Of a DNA stretch of 24,617 nt, positions 8,209-15,324 are shown one piece after another. The DNA is from Bordetella parapertussis. Lineage in GTDB: Bacteria > Pseudomonadota > Gammaproteobacteria > Burkholderiales > SG8-41. The notes beneath the pieces are model-generated. The model saw only the letters and a program-made list of their open reading frames with translations, was not told the origin of the DNA and did not search any database. How positions within the stretch are numbered: position 1 is the stretch's first letter; each line of letters begins with the position of its first letter. Made by a program: the position numbers and the translations under genes. The stretch is taken from the NCBI GenBank assembly GCA_945863085.1, contig CAMBCD010000004.1:1-24617 (forward strand), written 5' to 3'.

Positions 8209-9729
8209 ATGACCATGAAAAAAACGGATTATCTGGAACGCATCCTCAACGCGCGGGTTTATGACGTCGCGATCGAGACGCCGCTGGAGCCGGCGCCCAT
8301 CCTGTCGCGGCGCCTGCATAACCGCATCCTGCTCAAGCGCGAGGACATGCAGCCGGTGTTTTCCTTCAAGCTGCGCGGTGCCTACAACAAGATGGTGCAC
8401 CTGACGCCGGAAGCCCTGCGCCGCGGGGTGATCGCGGCGTCCGCCGGCAATCATGCCCAGGGTGTGGCACTCGCGGCGCAGCGCCTCGGCTGCACCGCGA
8501 CCATCGTGATGCCGGTGACCACGCCGGACATCAAGGTCAATGCGGTGCGTGGACGCGGCGCTAAAGTGGTATTGCACGGCGATTCCTATGACGAGGCGGC
8601 GGCACACGCGCGCAAGCTCGAAAAACGCGGCGGCCTGACCTATGTGCACCCTTACGACGATCCCGATGTCATCGCCGGCCAGGGCACGATCGCCATGGAA
8701 ATCCTGCGCCAGCATCCGGAGCCGATCGATGCGATTTTTGTCGCCATCGGCGGCGGCGGACTGATCGCCGGCATCGCCGCCTACGTGAAACGGCTGCGGC
8801 CTGAAATCAGGATCATCGGCGTCGAGCCCACGGATTCGGACGCCATGTACCAGTCGCTGAAAGCGGGGCGCCGCGTCAAACTGGCGCAGGTCGGTTTGTT
8901 CGCCGACGGTGTTGCCGTCAAGCAGGTCGGCAAGGAGACCTTTCGCCTGTGCCGTACGCTGGTCGACGAGGTGATTCGCGTCGATACCGACGCCATGTGC
9001 GCGGCGATCAAGGATGTGTTTGAAGACACCCGCGCCATTCTCGAGCCCGCGGGGGCGCTGGCCATCGCCGGTGCCAAGGCCTGGGCGGCCCGCAAAAAAT
9101 CGCGCGGTGCAACATTTGTCGCCGTCGCCTGCGGCGCCAATATGAACTTTGACCGCCTGCGCTTTGTCGCAGAAGAAGCGGAACTTGGCGAAAATCGCGA
9201 GGCCATCCTTGCGGTGACGATTCCGGAAAAGCCGGGCAGTTTCAAGGCCTTCTGCGAACAGCTCGGCCCGCGCAACGTGACGGAGTTCAATTATCGTTTT
9301 GACGATGCCAAGGAGGCGCGGGTGTTTGTCGGTGTCCAGGTGCGCGACCGCAAGGAGACGACACAGCTCGTACGTGCGTTGCGGCGGCGCGGCCTGCAGA
9401 CGCTGGATCTCAGCAGCAATGAACTGGCGAAGCTGCATGTGCGGCACATGGTCGGCGGGCACGCGCCGGGCGCCAAAAATGAAATCCTCTACCGCTTCGA
9501 GTTTCCGGAGCGGCCGGGTGCGTTGATGCGGTTCCTGACCAGCATGAGTCGTGGCTGGAACATCAGCCTGTTCCATTACCGCAACCACGGTGCGGATTAC
9601 GGTCGTGTGCTGGTGGGCATGGAAGTGCCGCCGGCGGACAAGGCCCGTTTCCAGGCCTTCCTGGCGCAGGTCGGTTACCCGTGGTGTGACGAAACACGGA
9701 ATCCGGCCTACCGTTTGTTCTTGGCATAA
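8209..9729 (+). CDS. ilvA: Threonine ammonia-lyase, biosynthetic
   Basis: IlvA is a PLP enzyme that deaminates threonine to 2-oxobutyrate, the committed step of isoleucine synthesis. The protein has 506 residues, the long biosynthetic form. The catalytic domain carries the Schiff-base lysine K54 in FSFKLRGAYNKM, SAGNHAQGVALAA, and the phosphate-binding glycine loop GGGGL from residue 181. The C-terminal third holds two ACT-like regulatory domains, the first beginning around AVTIPEKPGSFKAFCEQL and the second around EFPERPGALMRFLTSM. These domains mediate isoleucine inhibition and valine activation in characterised enzymes. ATG 8209 was preferred to the upstream TTG at 8185; ATG 8215 is equally possible. 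A long open frame lies antisense to it and is a coding shadow. Confidence 0.96.
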   Translation: MTMKKTDYLERILNARVYDVAIETPLEPAPILSRRLHNRILLKREDMQPVFSFKLRGAYNKMVHLTPEALRRGVIAASAGNHAQGVALAAQRLGCTATIVMPVTTPDIKVNAVRGRGAKVVLHGDSYDEAAAHARKLEKRGGLTYVHPYDDPDVIAGQGTIAMEILRQHPEPIDAIFVAIGGGGLIAGIAAYVKRLRPEIRIIGVEPTDSDAMYQSLKAGRRVKLAQVGLFADGVAVKQVGKETFRLCRTLVDEVIRVDTDAMCAAIKDVFEDTRAILEPAGALAIAGAKAWAARKKSRGATFVAVACGANMNFDRLRFVAEEAELGENREAILAVTIPEKPGSFKAFCEQLGPRNVTEFNYRFDDAKEARVFVGVQVRDRKETTQLVRALRRRGLQTLDLSSNELAKLHVRHMVGGHAPGAKNEILYRFEFPERPGALMRFLTSMSRGWNISLFHYRNHGADYGRVLVGMEVPPADKARFQAFLAQVGYPWCDETRNPAYRLFLA

Positions 9730-9737
9730 ACATATTT

Positions 9738-9752
9738 AAAATCAATAACTTA
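9738..9752 (+). promoter_or_regulatory. A+T-rich motif before slt
   Basis: AAAATCAATAACTTA runs directly into the slt start codon, in the 22-base gap after ilvA. It is the clearest copy of a motif seen in similar form at 4034-4048, 13823-13837, 16505-16519 and, on the minus strand, 19380-19394. The role is unknown. Confidence 0.4.
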
Positions 9753-11698
9753 TGAAACTGTTTCGACAGGATCTCCGGATCGGCCATGTGGTCGCCTGCG
9801 GCCTGCTGCTCTGCGCCGGTGCCGCCGGTGCCGCGAATCTTGACGATGCCTTTCTGAAAGCGCGCGATGCGGCGCGCAGCGGAGACAGCAAACAACTGGA
9901 GCAGCTTGCACCGAAATTTCAGGGCCATCTGCTCGAGCCCTATGTCCAGTACTGGCGGCTGAAGGCGCGACTCGAAACGCGCGACCCCGCGGAAATCCGC
10001 GCCTGGCTTGCCGCCAATCGTGACACTCCCTTATCCGATTACCTGCGCCGTGACTGGCTGAAATGGCTGGGCAAAAACGGGCAGTGGGAACTGTTCAATG
10101 CCGAACTGCCGGCGCTGGTCAACGATGACCTGGAAATGATCTGCTATGCGCTGCAGGCGCGCATCAGCAGCGACTCGCTGGCATTGCGCGAGGCGCGTCC
10201 GCTGTGGTTTGTCGCGCGGGTTCTGCCCGGCAGCTGCGACCCGCTGTTCCAGGCGCTGGTGGAAGCACAGCATCTGTCGGCCGAAGACATCTGGACGCGG
10301 ATCCGGCTGGCGCTGGAAGCCGGACAGGTCAGCCTGGCCAACCGGGTCGGCGCCTATCTGCCCAAGGGCCAGGCGCCGGACGCGCGTGCGTTGTCGGCCA
10401 TTTCCGGCAATCCGGCTGCGCATCTGGCAAATGCCAAAGCAGACTCCAAGTCGCGCGGCGGGCGCGAGGCGACCATGTTCGCGGTGTATCGACTGGCGCG
10501 TACCTCGCCGCAGCAGGCAGCCGCGCACTGGGTCAAACTGGCGTCGCGGTTTTCCGAGGATGAGCGCGCCTATGTCTGGGGCATGTTGGGATATTTCGGC
10601 GCGATGCGCCATGACCCGGCGGCGCTTGACTGGTTTGCGCAGGCTTCCGGCATGAGCGACCTGCAACTGGCGTGGAAAGCCCGCGCTGCGCTGCGCGCCC
10701 AGCGCTGGCCCGATGTGTTGGCGGCGATCGAAGCCATGACTCCGAAGGAAGCCGAAGAGCCGGCCTGGCGTTACTGGCGCGCACGCGGACTTAAAACCCT
10801 GGGTCGCGGTGTGGAGGCGACGGCCTTGCTTAAACCGCTGTCGGCCGAGTATCACTTTTACGGACAGCTCGCGCTGGAGGATCTCGGCGGATCGGTGCAG
10901 GCGCCTGCGGTGGCCTTCAAACCGGCGGAAGAAGATATCCGCAGTATCGCAGCGCGGCCGGGCATCCGGCGCGCGCTGGAACTGTTCCGGCTGGATGTGC
11001 GGCTGGAGGGGGTGCGCGAATGGTTGTGGGCGATTCGCGGGCTCAGCGACCGGCAGTTGCTGGCAGCCGCCGAAGTCGCCCGTCGCAACGCGGTGTATGA
11101 CCGCGCGATCAACACCGCCGACCGTACGGTGTTCGAACATGATTTCGGTTTGCGTTACCTGGCGCCGTACCGCGACCAGCTGAAGGCTGCCGCGCGCCAG
11201 CTCGACCTTGACGAAGCCTGGGTCAATGGCCTGATCCGCCAGGAAAGCCGCTTCATCGCCCAGGCCAAATCACGGGTCGGCGCCAGCGGCCTGATGCAGC
11301 TGATGCCGGCGACCGCAAAATGGGTGGCCGGCAAAATAGGTCTCAAGGACTGGCAGTGGTCGCAGGTCACCGATGTCGAAACCAACCTGAGCCTTGGCAC
11401 CTATTATCTGCGCCATGTGCTCGACTCACTGGACGGCAGCCCGGTGCTGGCTTCCGCCGCCTACAACGCCGGGCCGGGACGCGCCCGCGCCTGGCGCGAC
11501 AGCCAGAGCATGGAAGCGGCGATTTACGCCGAGAGCATCCCCTTCAATGAAACCCGCGACTACGTGAAGCGGGTGATGGCCAATTCCAGTTATTACGCGC
11601 ACAACTTCAGCCAGCAGATGCAGTCGCTGAAAGCGCGCATCGGCGTCATCGAGCCGCGCGTCCGTGATCGCGAGAAATCGCTGGGTGACACGCCGTAG
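9752..11698 (+). CDS. slt: Soluble lytic murein transglycosylase (Slt70 family)
   Basis: The enzyme cleaves the MurNAc-GlcNAc bond of peptidoglycan in the periplasm, forming 1,6-anhydro ends. The 648-residue protein begins with a signal peptide (basic KLFRQDLRIGH, then VVACGLLLCAGAAGA, cleavage predicted near residue 27). A long alpha-helical superhelix covers about residues 28-470. The SLT catalytic domain starts near 485. The catalytic glutamate is E498 in LIRQESRFIAQAKS, followed by GASGLMQLMPATAKW and AAYNAGPGRARAW. It starts 22 bases after ilvA. ATG 9752 has no Shine-Dalgarno and directly overlaps an A+T-rich motif. GTG 9788 is an alternative start but would shorten the signal peptide's basic end. 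Confidence 0.95.
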   Translation: MKLFRQDLRIGHVVACGLLLCAGAAGAANLDDAFLKARDAARSGDSKQLEQLAPKFQGHLLEPYVQYWRLKARLETRDPAEIRAWLAANRDTPLSDYLRRDWLKWLGKNGQWELFNAELPALVNDDLEMICYALQARISSDSLALREARPLWFVARVLPGSCDPLFQALVEAQHLSAEDIWTRIRLALEAGQVSLANRVGAYLPKGQAPDARALSAISGNPAAHLANAKADSKSRGGREATMFAVYRLARTSPQQAAAHWVKLASRFSEDERAYVWGMLGYFGAMRHDPAALDWFAQASGMSDLQLAWKARAALRAQRWPDVLAAIEAMTPKEAEEPAWRYWRARGLKTLGRGVEATALLKPLSAEYHFYGQLALEDLGGSVQAPAVAFKPAEEDIRSIAARPGIRRALELFRLDVRLEGVREWLWAIRGLSDRQLLAAAEVARRNAVYDRAINTADRTVFEHDFGLRYLAPYRDQLKAAARQLDLDEAWVNGLIRQESRFIAQAKSRVGASGLMQLMPATAKWVAGKIGLKDWQWSQVTDVETNLSLGTYYLRHVLDSLDGSPVLASAAYNAGPGRARAWRDSQSMEAAIYAESIPFNETRDYVKRVMANSSYYAHNFSQQMQSLKARIGVIEPRVRDREKSLGDTP

Positions 11699-11738
11699 TT
11701 CGGGGCAATGAGGCGGCAGCGAAGGGTAGAATAGGCTG

Positions 11739-12677
11739 ATGCAAATCACCACGGTGTGCGTCATCGGCGGATCCGGTTTTGTCGGCCGCCATCTCTGTCA
11801 GCAGCTTGCCGCGCAGGGTTACCGCCTGCGCGTGCCCACGCGCGACCGCGAACGCGCCAAGGCGCTGATCCTGCTGCCCACGGTCGATGTGGTGGTGGCT
11901 GACGTGCAGGATCCTGCGGCACTGGCTGCGGTGATCAGGGGTTGCGATGCAGTGATCAACCTCGTCGGCGTGCTGCATGACGCGCGCGGCAAGCGCGGCT
12001 TTGATGCTGCACATGTTGAGCTGGCGCGCAAGGTTGTTGCGGCCTGTCGCGCCAATGACGTCCGCCGTTTGCTGCAGATGAGCGCGCTGGCCGCAGCACC
12101 CGATGCGCCCAGCGCCTACCTGCGCAGCAAGGGCGAAGCTGAAATGATCGTGCGCGAATCCGGCCTCGATTTCACGATCTTCCGGCCGTCGGTGATTTTC
12201 GGGCCCGATGACGGTTTCCTGAACATGTTTGCCTGCCTGGCTCGGGCACTGCCGGTCATTGCGCTGGCGAGTCCGGGTGCGCGGTTCCAGCCGGTGTATG
12301 TCGATGATGTTGCCGCCGCATTCGTGCGTGCCTTGCCCGACATCAAGACCTTTGGCCGGAGTTATGACCTGTGCGGCCCGCAACGCTACACGCTGCGCGA
12401 ACTGGTGGCTTATGTCGCCCGCCTCACCGGACACCCGCGGCCGATACTCGGACTCAACCGCGCGCTGTCTCATTGCCAGGCATATGCGATGGAATGGCTG
12501 CCGGTAAAACTGATGACCCGCGACAACGTACGCTCCATGGACATCGACAGCGTCAGCGACAAGGTGTTTCCCTTCGGCATTAAGCCGCAGGCGCTGGAAG
12601 CAGTGGCGCCGGCGTGGCTTGCCGTACGCACGCCGCGCGCGCGTTACCAGCGTTTCCGCGATCTGGCAGGACGTTGA
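11739..12677 (+). CDS. NDUFA9-like atypical short-chain dehydrogenase (NAD(P)H-binding)
   Basis: The product is a 312-residue atypical SDR related to the complex I accessory subunit NDUFA9 and to NAD-dependent epimerases. The Rossmann nucleotide loop GGSGFVG lies at 10-16. It is followed by a second strand ending in RVPTRD, INLVGVLHD, and a substrate region with AYLRSKGEAEMIVRESGLDF, FRPSVIFGPDD and PVYVDDVAAAF. The catalytic Tyr-x3-Lys pattern is present as YLRSK. In betaproteobacteria a gene of this kind commonly sits between slt and cca, as here. Its substrate is not known from sequence. An AAGGGT-like ribosome site lies just upstream of ATG 11739. Confidence 0.88.
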   Translation: MQITTVCVIGGSGFVGRHLCQQLAAQGYRLRVPTRDRERAKALILLPTVDVVVADVQDPAALAAVIRGCDAVINLVGVLHDARGKRGFDAAHVELARKVVAACRANDVRRLLQMSALAAAPDAPSAYLRSKGEAEMIVRESGLDFTIFRPSVIFGPDDGFLNMFACLARALPVIALASPGARFQPVYVDDVAAAFVRALPDIKTFGRSYDLCGPQRYTLRELVAYVARLTGHPRPILGLNRALSHCQAYAMEWLPVKLMTRDNVRSMDIDSVSDKVFPFGIKPQALEAVAPAWLAVRTPRARYQRFRDLAGR

Positions 12678-12726
12678 AGCCAGGGACGCCGGGGTTGAAT
12701 CAGCACGATTACGCGCGGGCCGGGTC

Positions 12727-13824
12727 ATGAAAATCTATACCGTCGGCGGTGCTGTCCGCGACGAAATGCTCGGCCTGCCGGTGCAGGATCGCGACTACGT
12801 GGTCGTCGGTGCGACGCCGGAGGAGATGGTGAAGAACGGTTACCGTCCCGTCGGCCGCGATTTCCCGGTGTTCCTGCATCCAGAGACCCATGAGGAATAT
12901 GCGCTGGCGCGCACCGAGCGCAAGACGGCGCCCGGCTATCACGGCTTCACCTTCCATGCCGCGCCCGAAGTCACGCTGGAGGAGGATCTGCAGCGCCGCG
13001 ACCTGACCATCAATGCGATGGCGCGCGATGAAGCGGGCCGGCTGATTGATCCCCACCACGGCGCCGAGGATCTCAGCCACGGTTTGCTGCGCCATGTCAG
13101 CCCGGCGTTCATGGAGGACCCGGTGCGCATCCTGCGCGTTGCGCGGTTTGCCGCGCGTTTCGGTTTCAGCGTTGCCCCGGAGACGCAGGCGCTGATGGTG
13201 CAGATGGTCGGGGCGGGAGAGGCCGATGCGCTGGTGCCCGAGCGCGTGTGGCAGGAACTGGCGAAGGGGCTGCTCGAACAAACGCCGTCGACGATGTTTG
13301 CGGTATTGCGTGATTGCGGCGCGCTGGCGCGCGTGTTGCCGCAACTCGATGCCTTGTATGACGAAGGCCGTGCCGAAGAAGCGCTGCAGGCACTCGATGC
13401 CGCGGCGGAGCAGGGCGCGTCGCTTGACGTTCGTTTCGCCGCGCTGGCGCGCGGGCTGGAACCCGAGGCGGTGGAAGCGTTTTGCGCAAAAATAAAAGCG
13501 CCGGCTGCCTGCCGCGACCTCGCGGTGCTGGCGGCGCGGCATGGCAATGCACTGGCCGACGCGGCGAGCCTTGACGCGGAGGAGTTGCTGGTTTTGCTCG
13601 AAGCGGCGGATGCCTGGCGGCGACCGGAGCGCTTTACTGCGCTGGTGCAGGCGGCGCTGGCCGGTGAAGCCGATGCGGAGCCGGCGCGTCAGCGTTTGCG
13701 CCGCGCGCATGAGGCGACGCTGGCGGTGGATGCCGGCGCCGTGGCCCGTCAGCACAAGGCGCCCGGTGACATCAAAGCCGCGGTGGCGCAGGCCCGCTTG
13801 GGCGCCCTTAAAAATACACAATAA
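12727..13824 (+). CDS. cca: CCA tRNA nucleotidyltransferase with degenerate HD region
   Basis: The enzyme adds or repairs the 3' CCA end of tRNAs from CTP and ATP without a template. The N-terminal class II nucleotidyltransferase head is well preserved: VGGAVRDEMLG, the metal-binding D21-x-D23, LARTERKTAPGYHGF and RRDLTINAMA, then the FMEDPVRILRVARFAARFGF neck. The protein is 365 residues against 412 in E. coli. In the C-terminal region the HD-phosphohydrolase ligands are gone: the E. coli CHDLGKG motif is replaced by LARGLEP in RFAALARGLEPEAVEAF, and the preceding histidine segment is deleted. CCA addition is therefore expected, but the 2',3'-cyclic phosphodiesterase and phosphatase activities are not. 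ATG 12727 was chosen at the start of homology; no strong ribosome site is visible. Confidence 0.94.
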   Translation: MKIYTVGGAVRDEMLGLPVQDRDYVVVGATPEEMVKNGYRPVGRDFPVFLHPETHEEYALARTERKTAPGYHGFTFHAAPEVTLEEDLQRRDLTINAMARDEAGRLIDPHHGAEDLSHGLLRHVSPAFMEDPVRILRVARFAARFGFSVAPETQALMVQMVGAGEADALVPERVWQELAKGLLEQTPSTMFAVLRDCGALARVLPQLDALYDEGRAEEALQALDAAAEQGASLDVRFAALARGLEPEAVEAFCAKIKAPAACRDLAVLAARHGNALADAASLDAEELLVLLEAADAWRRPERFTALVQAALAGEADAEPARQRLRRAHEATLAVDAGAVARQHKAPGDIKAAVAQARLGALKNTQ

Positions 13825-13837
13825 AAACGATTACTTA
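13823..13837 (+). promoter_or_regulatory. A+T-rich motif before the GST gene
   Basis: AAAAACGATTACTTA begins within the cca stop codon and ends 21 bases before the GST start. It agrees with the slt-upstream motif at 12 of 15 positions. A -10-like ACTTATAA overlaps its end. The function is not known. Confidence 0.35.
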
Positions 13838-13858
13838 TAAACACGCCAGAGGACTGCC

Positions 13859-14482
13859 ATGATCGATTTTTATACCTGGAGCACACCCAACGGCCGCAAG
13901 ATTTCCATCATGCTGGAAGAGTGCGGCCTGCCGTACCAGACCCATGCCATCAACATCGGCCAGAATGATCAGTTCAAACCCGAGTTCGTCGCCATCAATC
14001 CCAACAGCAAGATCCCGGCGATTGTCGACAGCGACGGTCCCGACGGCCAGCCGATCTCCATGATGGAGTCCGGCGCGATCCTGATTTATCTCGCCGGAAA
14101 AACCGGAATGTTCCTGCCGCAAGCGGTGCGCGGGCGGTACGACGCGTTGCAGTGGCTGATGTTCCAGATGGGCGGTGTTGGTCCGATGTTCGGCCAGGCC
14201 CATCATTTCCTGCGCGCGGCGAAGGAGCCGGTGCCGTATGGCATCGAGCGTTATGTCAATGAGACGCGACGTTTGTACGGCGTGCTCGACAAACACCTGG
14301 CCGGACACGAGTGGCTGGCTGCCGGTGAATACACCATTGCCGACATGGCGACCTATCCGTGGATTGCACGCCACGAATGGCACAAGGTCGACCTCAAGGA
14401 CTTTCCCGGCGTCAAACGCTGGTACGACAAAATCTCCGCGCGCCCTGCGGTGCAGCGCGGCATGGCGGTGCCGAAGGTCTGA
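13859..14482 (+). CDS. Glutathione S-transferase, YfcG-like (Nu class)
   Basis: The product is a 207-residue cytoplasmic GST. The thioredoxin-like N-terminal domain begins IDFYTWSTPNGRKISIMLEE, where the TPNGRK segment matches the Nu-class (YfcG/YghU) pattern. These enzymes show disulfide-bond reductase activity with glutathione. NPNSKIPAIVD holds the conserved cis-proline, and MMESGAILIYLA is the glutathione gamma-glutamyl-binding turn. The all-helical C-terminal domain contains YTIADMATYPW, the conserved N-capping motif. AGAGGA-like ribosome binding sequence precedes ATG 13859. The 34-base gap after cca carries the A+T-rich motif described elsewhere. The physiological substrate is unknown. 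Confidence 0.92.
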   Translation: MIDFYTWSTPNGRKISIMLEECGLPYQTHAINIGQNDQFKPEFVAINPNSKIPAIVDSDGPDGQPISMMESGAILIYLAGKTGMFLPQAVRGRYDALQWLMFQMGGVGPMFGQAHHFLRAAKEPVPYGIERYVNETRRLYGVLDKHLAGHEWLAAGEYTIADMATYPWIARHEWHKVDLKDFPGVKRWYDKISARPAVQRGMAVPKV

Positions 14483-14499
14483 TTGGTTTTGCGGCGGGC

Positions 14500-15222
14500 C
14501 TAAGGTTTGGCGTCGGTGCGCCCCCCAAGGGGACTTCCTTCGGGGCGCGCGTAATGCTGCAGGAAGCGCAGGATCTCCGCGGTATCGAGTACCGGGTTGG
14601 TGCGCAGTTCAGGGGCGCCGACCACGGTATTGGCCCAGGCCATGTGGCCCTGCATGCGTTGTACGACCCCCGGCCATTCTCGCGCGGTATGGCGTTGCGG
14701 ATCGGGCAGCGCGTGGCATTGTGTGCAGGCGATGCTGTAGATCTGTCCGGCGGTGGTGCGCAGCGCCGGATGATCACGATTCATTTCCCGCTGACCGTGC
14801 CTGGCCAGATAGGCGGCCAGGGTTGCGGCCTCGGCGTCCGACGGTGCCGCGACACCTGCCATCATGTCTTTCATCAGCGGACCCATGTTGCCCTTGCCCT
14901 GCATGCGCCACACCATGCGTTCAATGATCGGCTGCCAGCGTGCGGCGGTATGCATTTCCGGATTGGGCAGGTAGTGACATTGCACGCAGTACCGTGCTGT
15001 CAGCCGCGCCCCTCTACTTTGCGGCTCGGGCAGTTGCGAGGGTTCGATCGACGGCGGCAGGATGCGTTCGAGCATGCGGCCGTGCGGGCTTTTTGACCAC
15101 TGGTATTGGGCCTGTGCCACGGTGGGGCCTTCCGCGCCCAGCACCGGGCCGCCGGTCAGCAAGGCGGTTGAAACAAGCGCAAGCAGGCGGATGATGGAAT
15201 TGGCCACCAGAGCTTTCCACAT
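14500..15222 (-). CDS. Dihaem cytochrome c, periplasmic, internally duplicated
   Basis: The 240-residue protein has an N-terminal signal peptide (hydrophobic stretch IIRLLALVSTALLTGG, cleavage likely after VLGA near residue 30) and two haem c attachment sites, CVQCH at 79-83 and CTQCH at 166-170. The two haem segments repeat one pattern, CxQCHxLPxPxxHTAxxW followed by a helix with xxRM, so the protein arose by duplication of one module. Met residues after each module could be the second iron ligands. It is probably a periplasmic electron carrier; the partner cannot be named. ATG 15222 lies only four bases from a REP-like inverted repeat, leaving a poor ribosome site. The last codons encode a G+C-rich hairpin at 14518-14548. 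Confidence 0.88.
   Translation of the reverse strand: MWKALVANSIIRLLALVSTALLTGGPVLGAEGPTVAQAQYQWSKSPHGRMLERILPPSIEPSQLPEPQSRGARLTARYCVQCHYLPNPEMHTAARWQPIIERMVWRMQGKGNMGPLMKDMMAGVAAPSDAEAATLAAYLARHGQREMNRDHPALRTTAGQIYSIACTQCHALPDPQRHTAREWPGVVQRMQGHMAWANTVVGAPELRTNPVLDTAEILRFLQHYARPEGSPLGGRTDAKP
14518..14548. repeat. G+C-rich hairpin at the cytochrome c gene end
   Basis: GCGCCCC (14518-14524) pairs with GGGGCGC (14542-14548) around a loop that itself contains AAGG and CCTT. It lies inside the last codons of the cytochrome gene and 36 bases past the GST stop. It could stop or stabilise transcripts from either side, or be a short dispersed repeat. There is no T tract. Confidence 0.45.
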
Positions 15223-15226
15223 TTCT

Positions 15227-15290
15227 GTTCGCCCTGAGCCTGTCGAAGGGCATGTTTACACGACGGGGCTTCGACAGGCTCAGCCCGAAC
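15227..15290. repeat. REP-like inverted repeat
   Basis: Two 25-base arms (15227-15251 and 15266-15290) face each other across a 14-base spacer. The 15-base cores CTGAGCCTGTCGAAG (15234-15248) and CTTCGACAGGCTCAG (15269-15283) are exactly complementary, as are the outer GTTC/GAAC. Each arm also has its own internal pair, GCCC...GGGC on the left and GGGC...GCCC on the right. From memory this TGTCGAAG-type palindrome is a widely dispersed intergenic element in proteobacteria. It lies between the MidA-family gene and the dihaem cytochrome gene, almost touching the cytochrome start. Confidence 0.85.
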
Positions 15291-15324
15291 GGTATCTTGT
15301 AATGATTAACAGGATGATAACGGA

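Noticed and set aside
8083..9588. Long open frame of 501 codons antisense to ilvA
   Set aside because: Its codons mirror the G+C-rich third positions of ilvA, it has no recognisable domain, and ilvA on the other strand is unmistakable.
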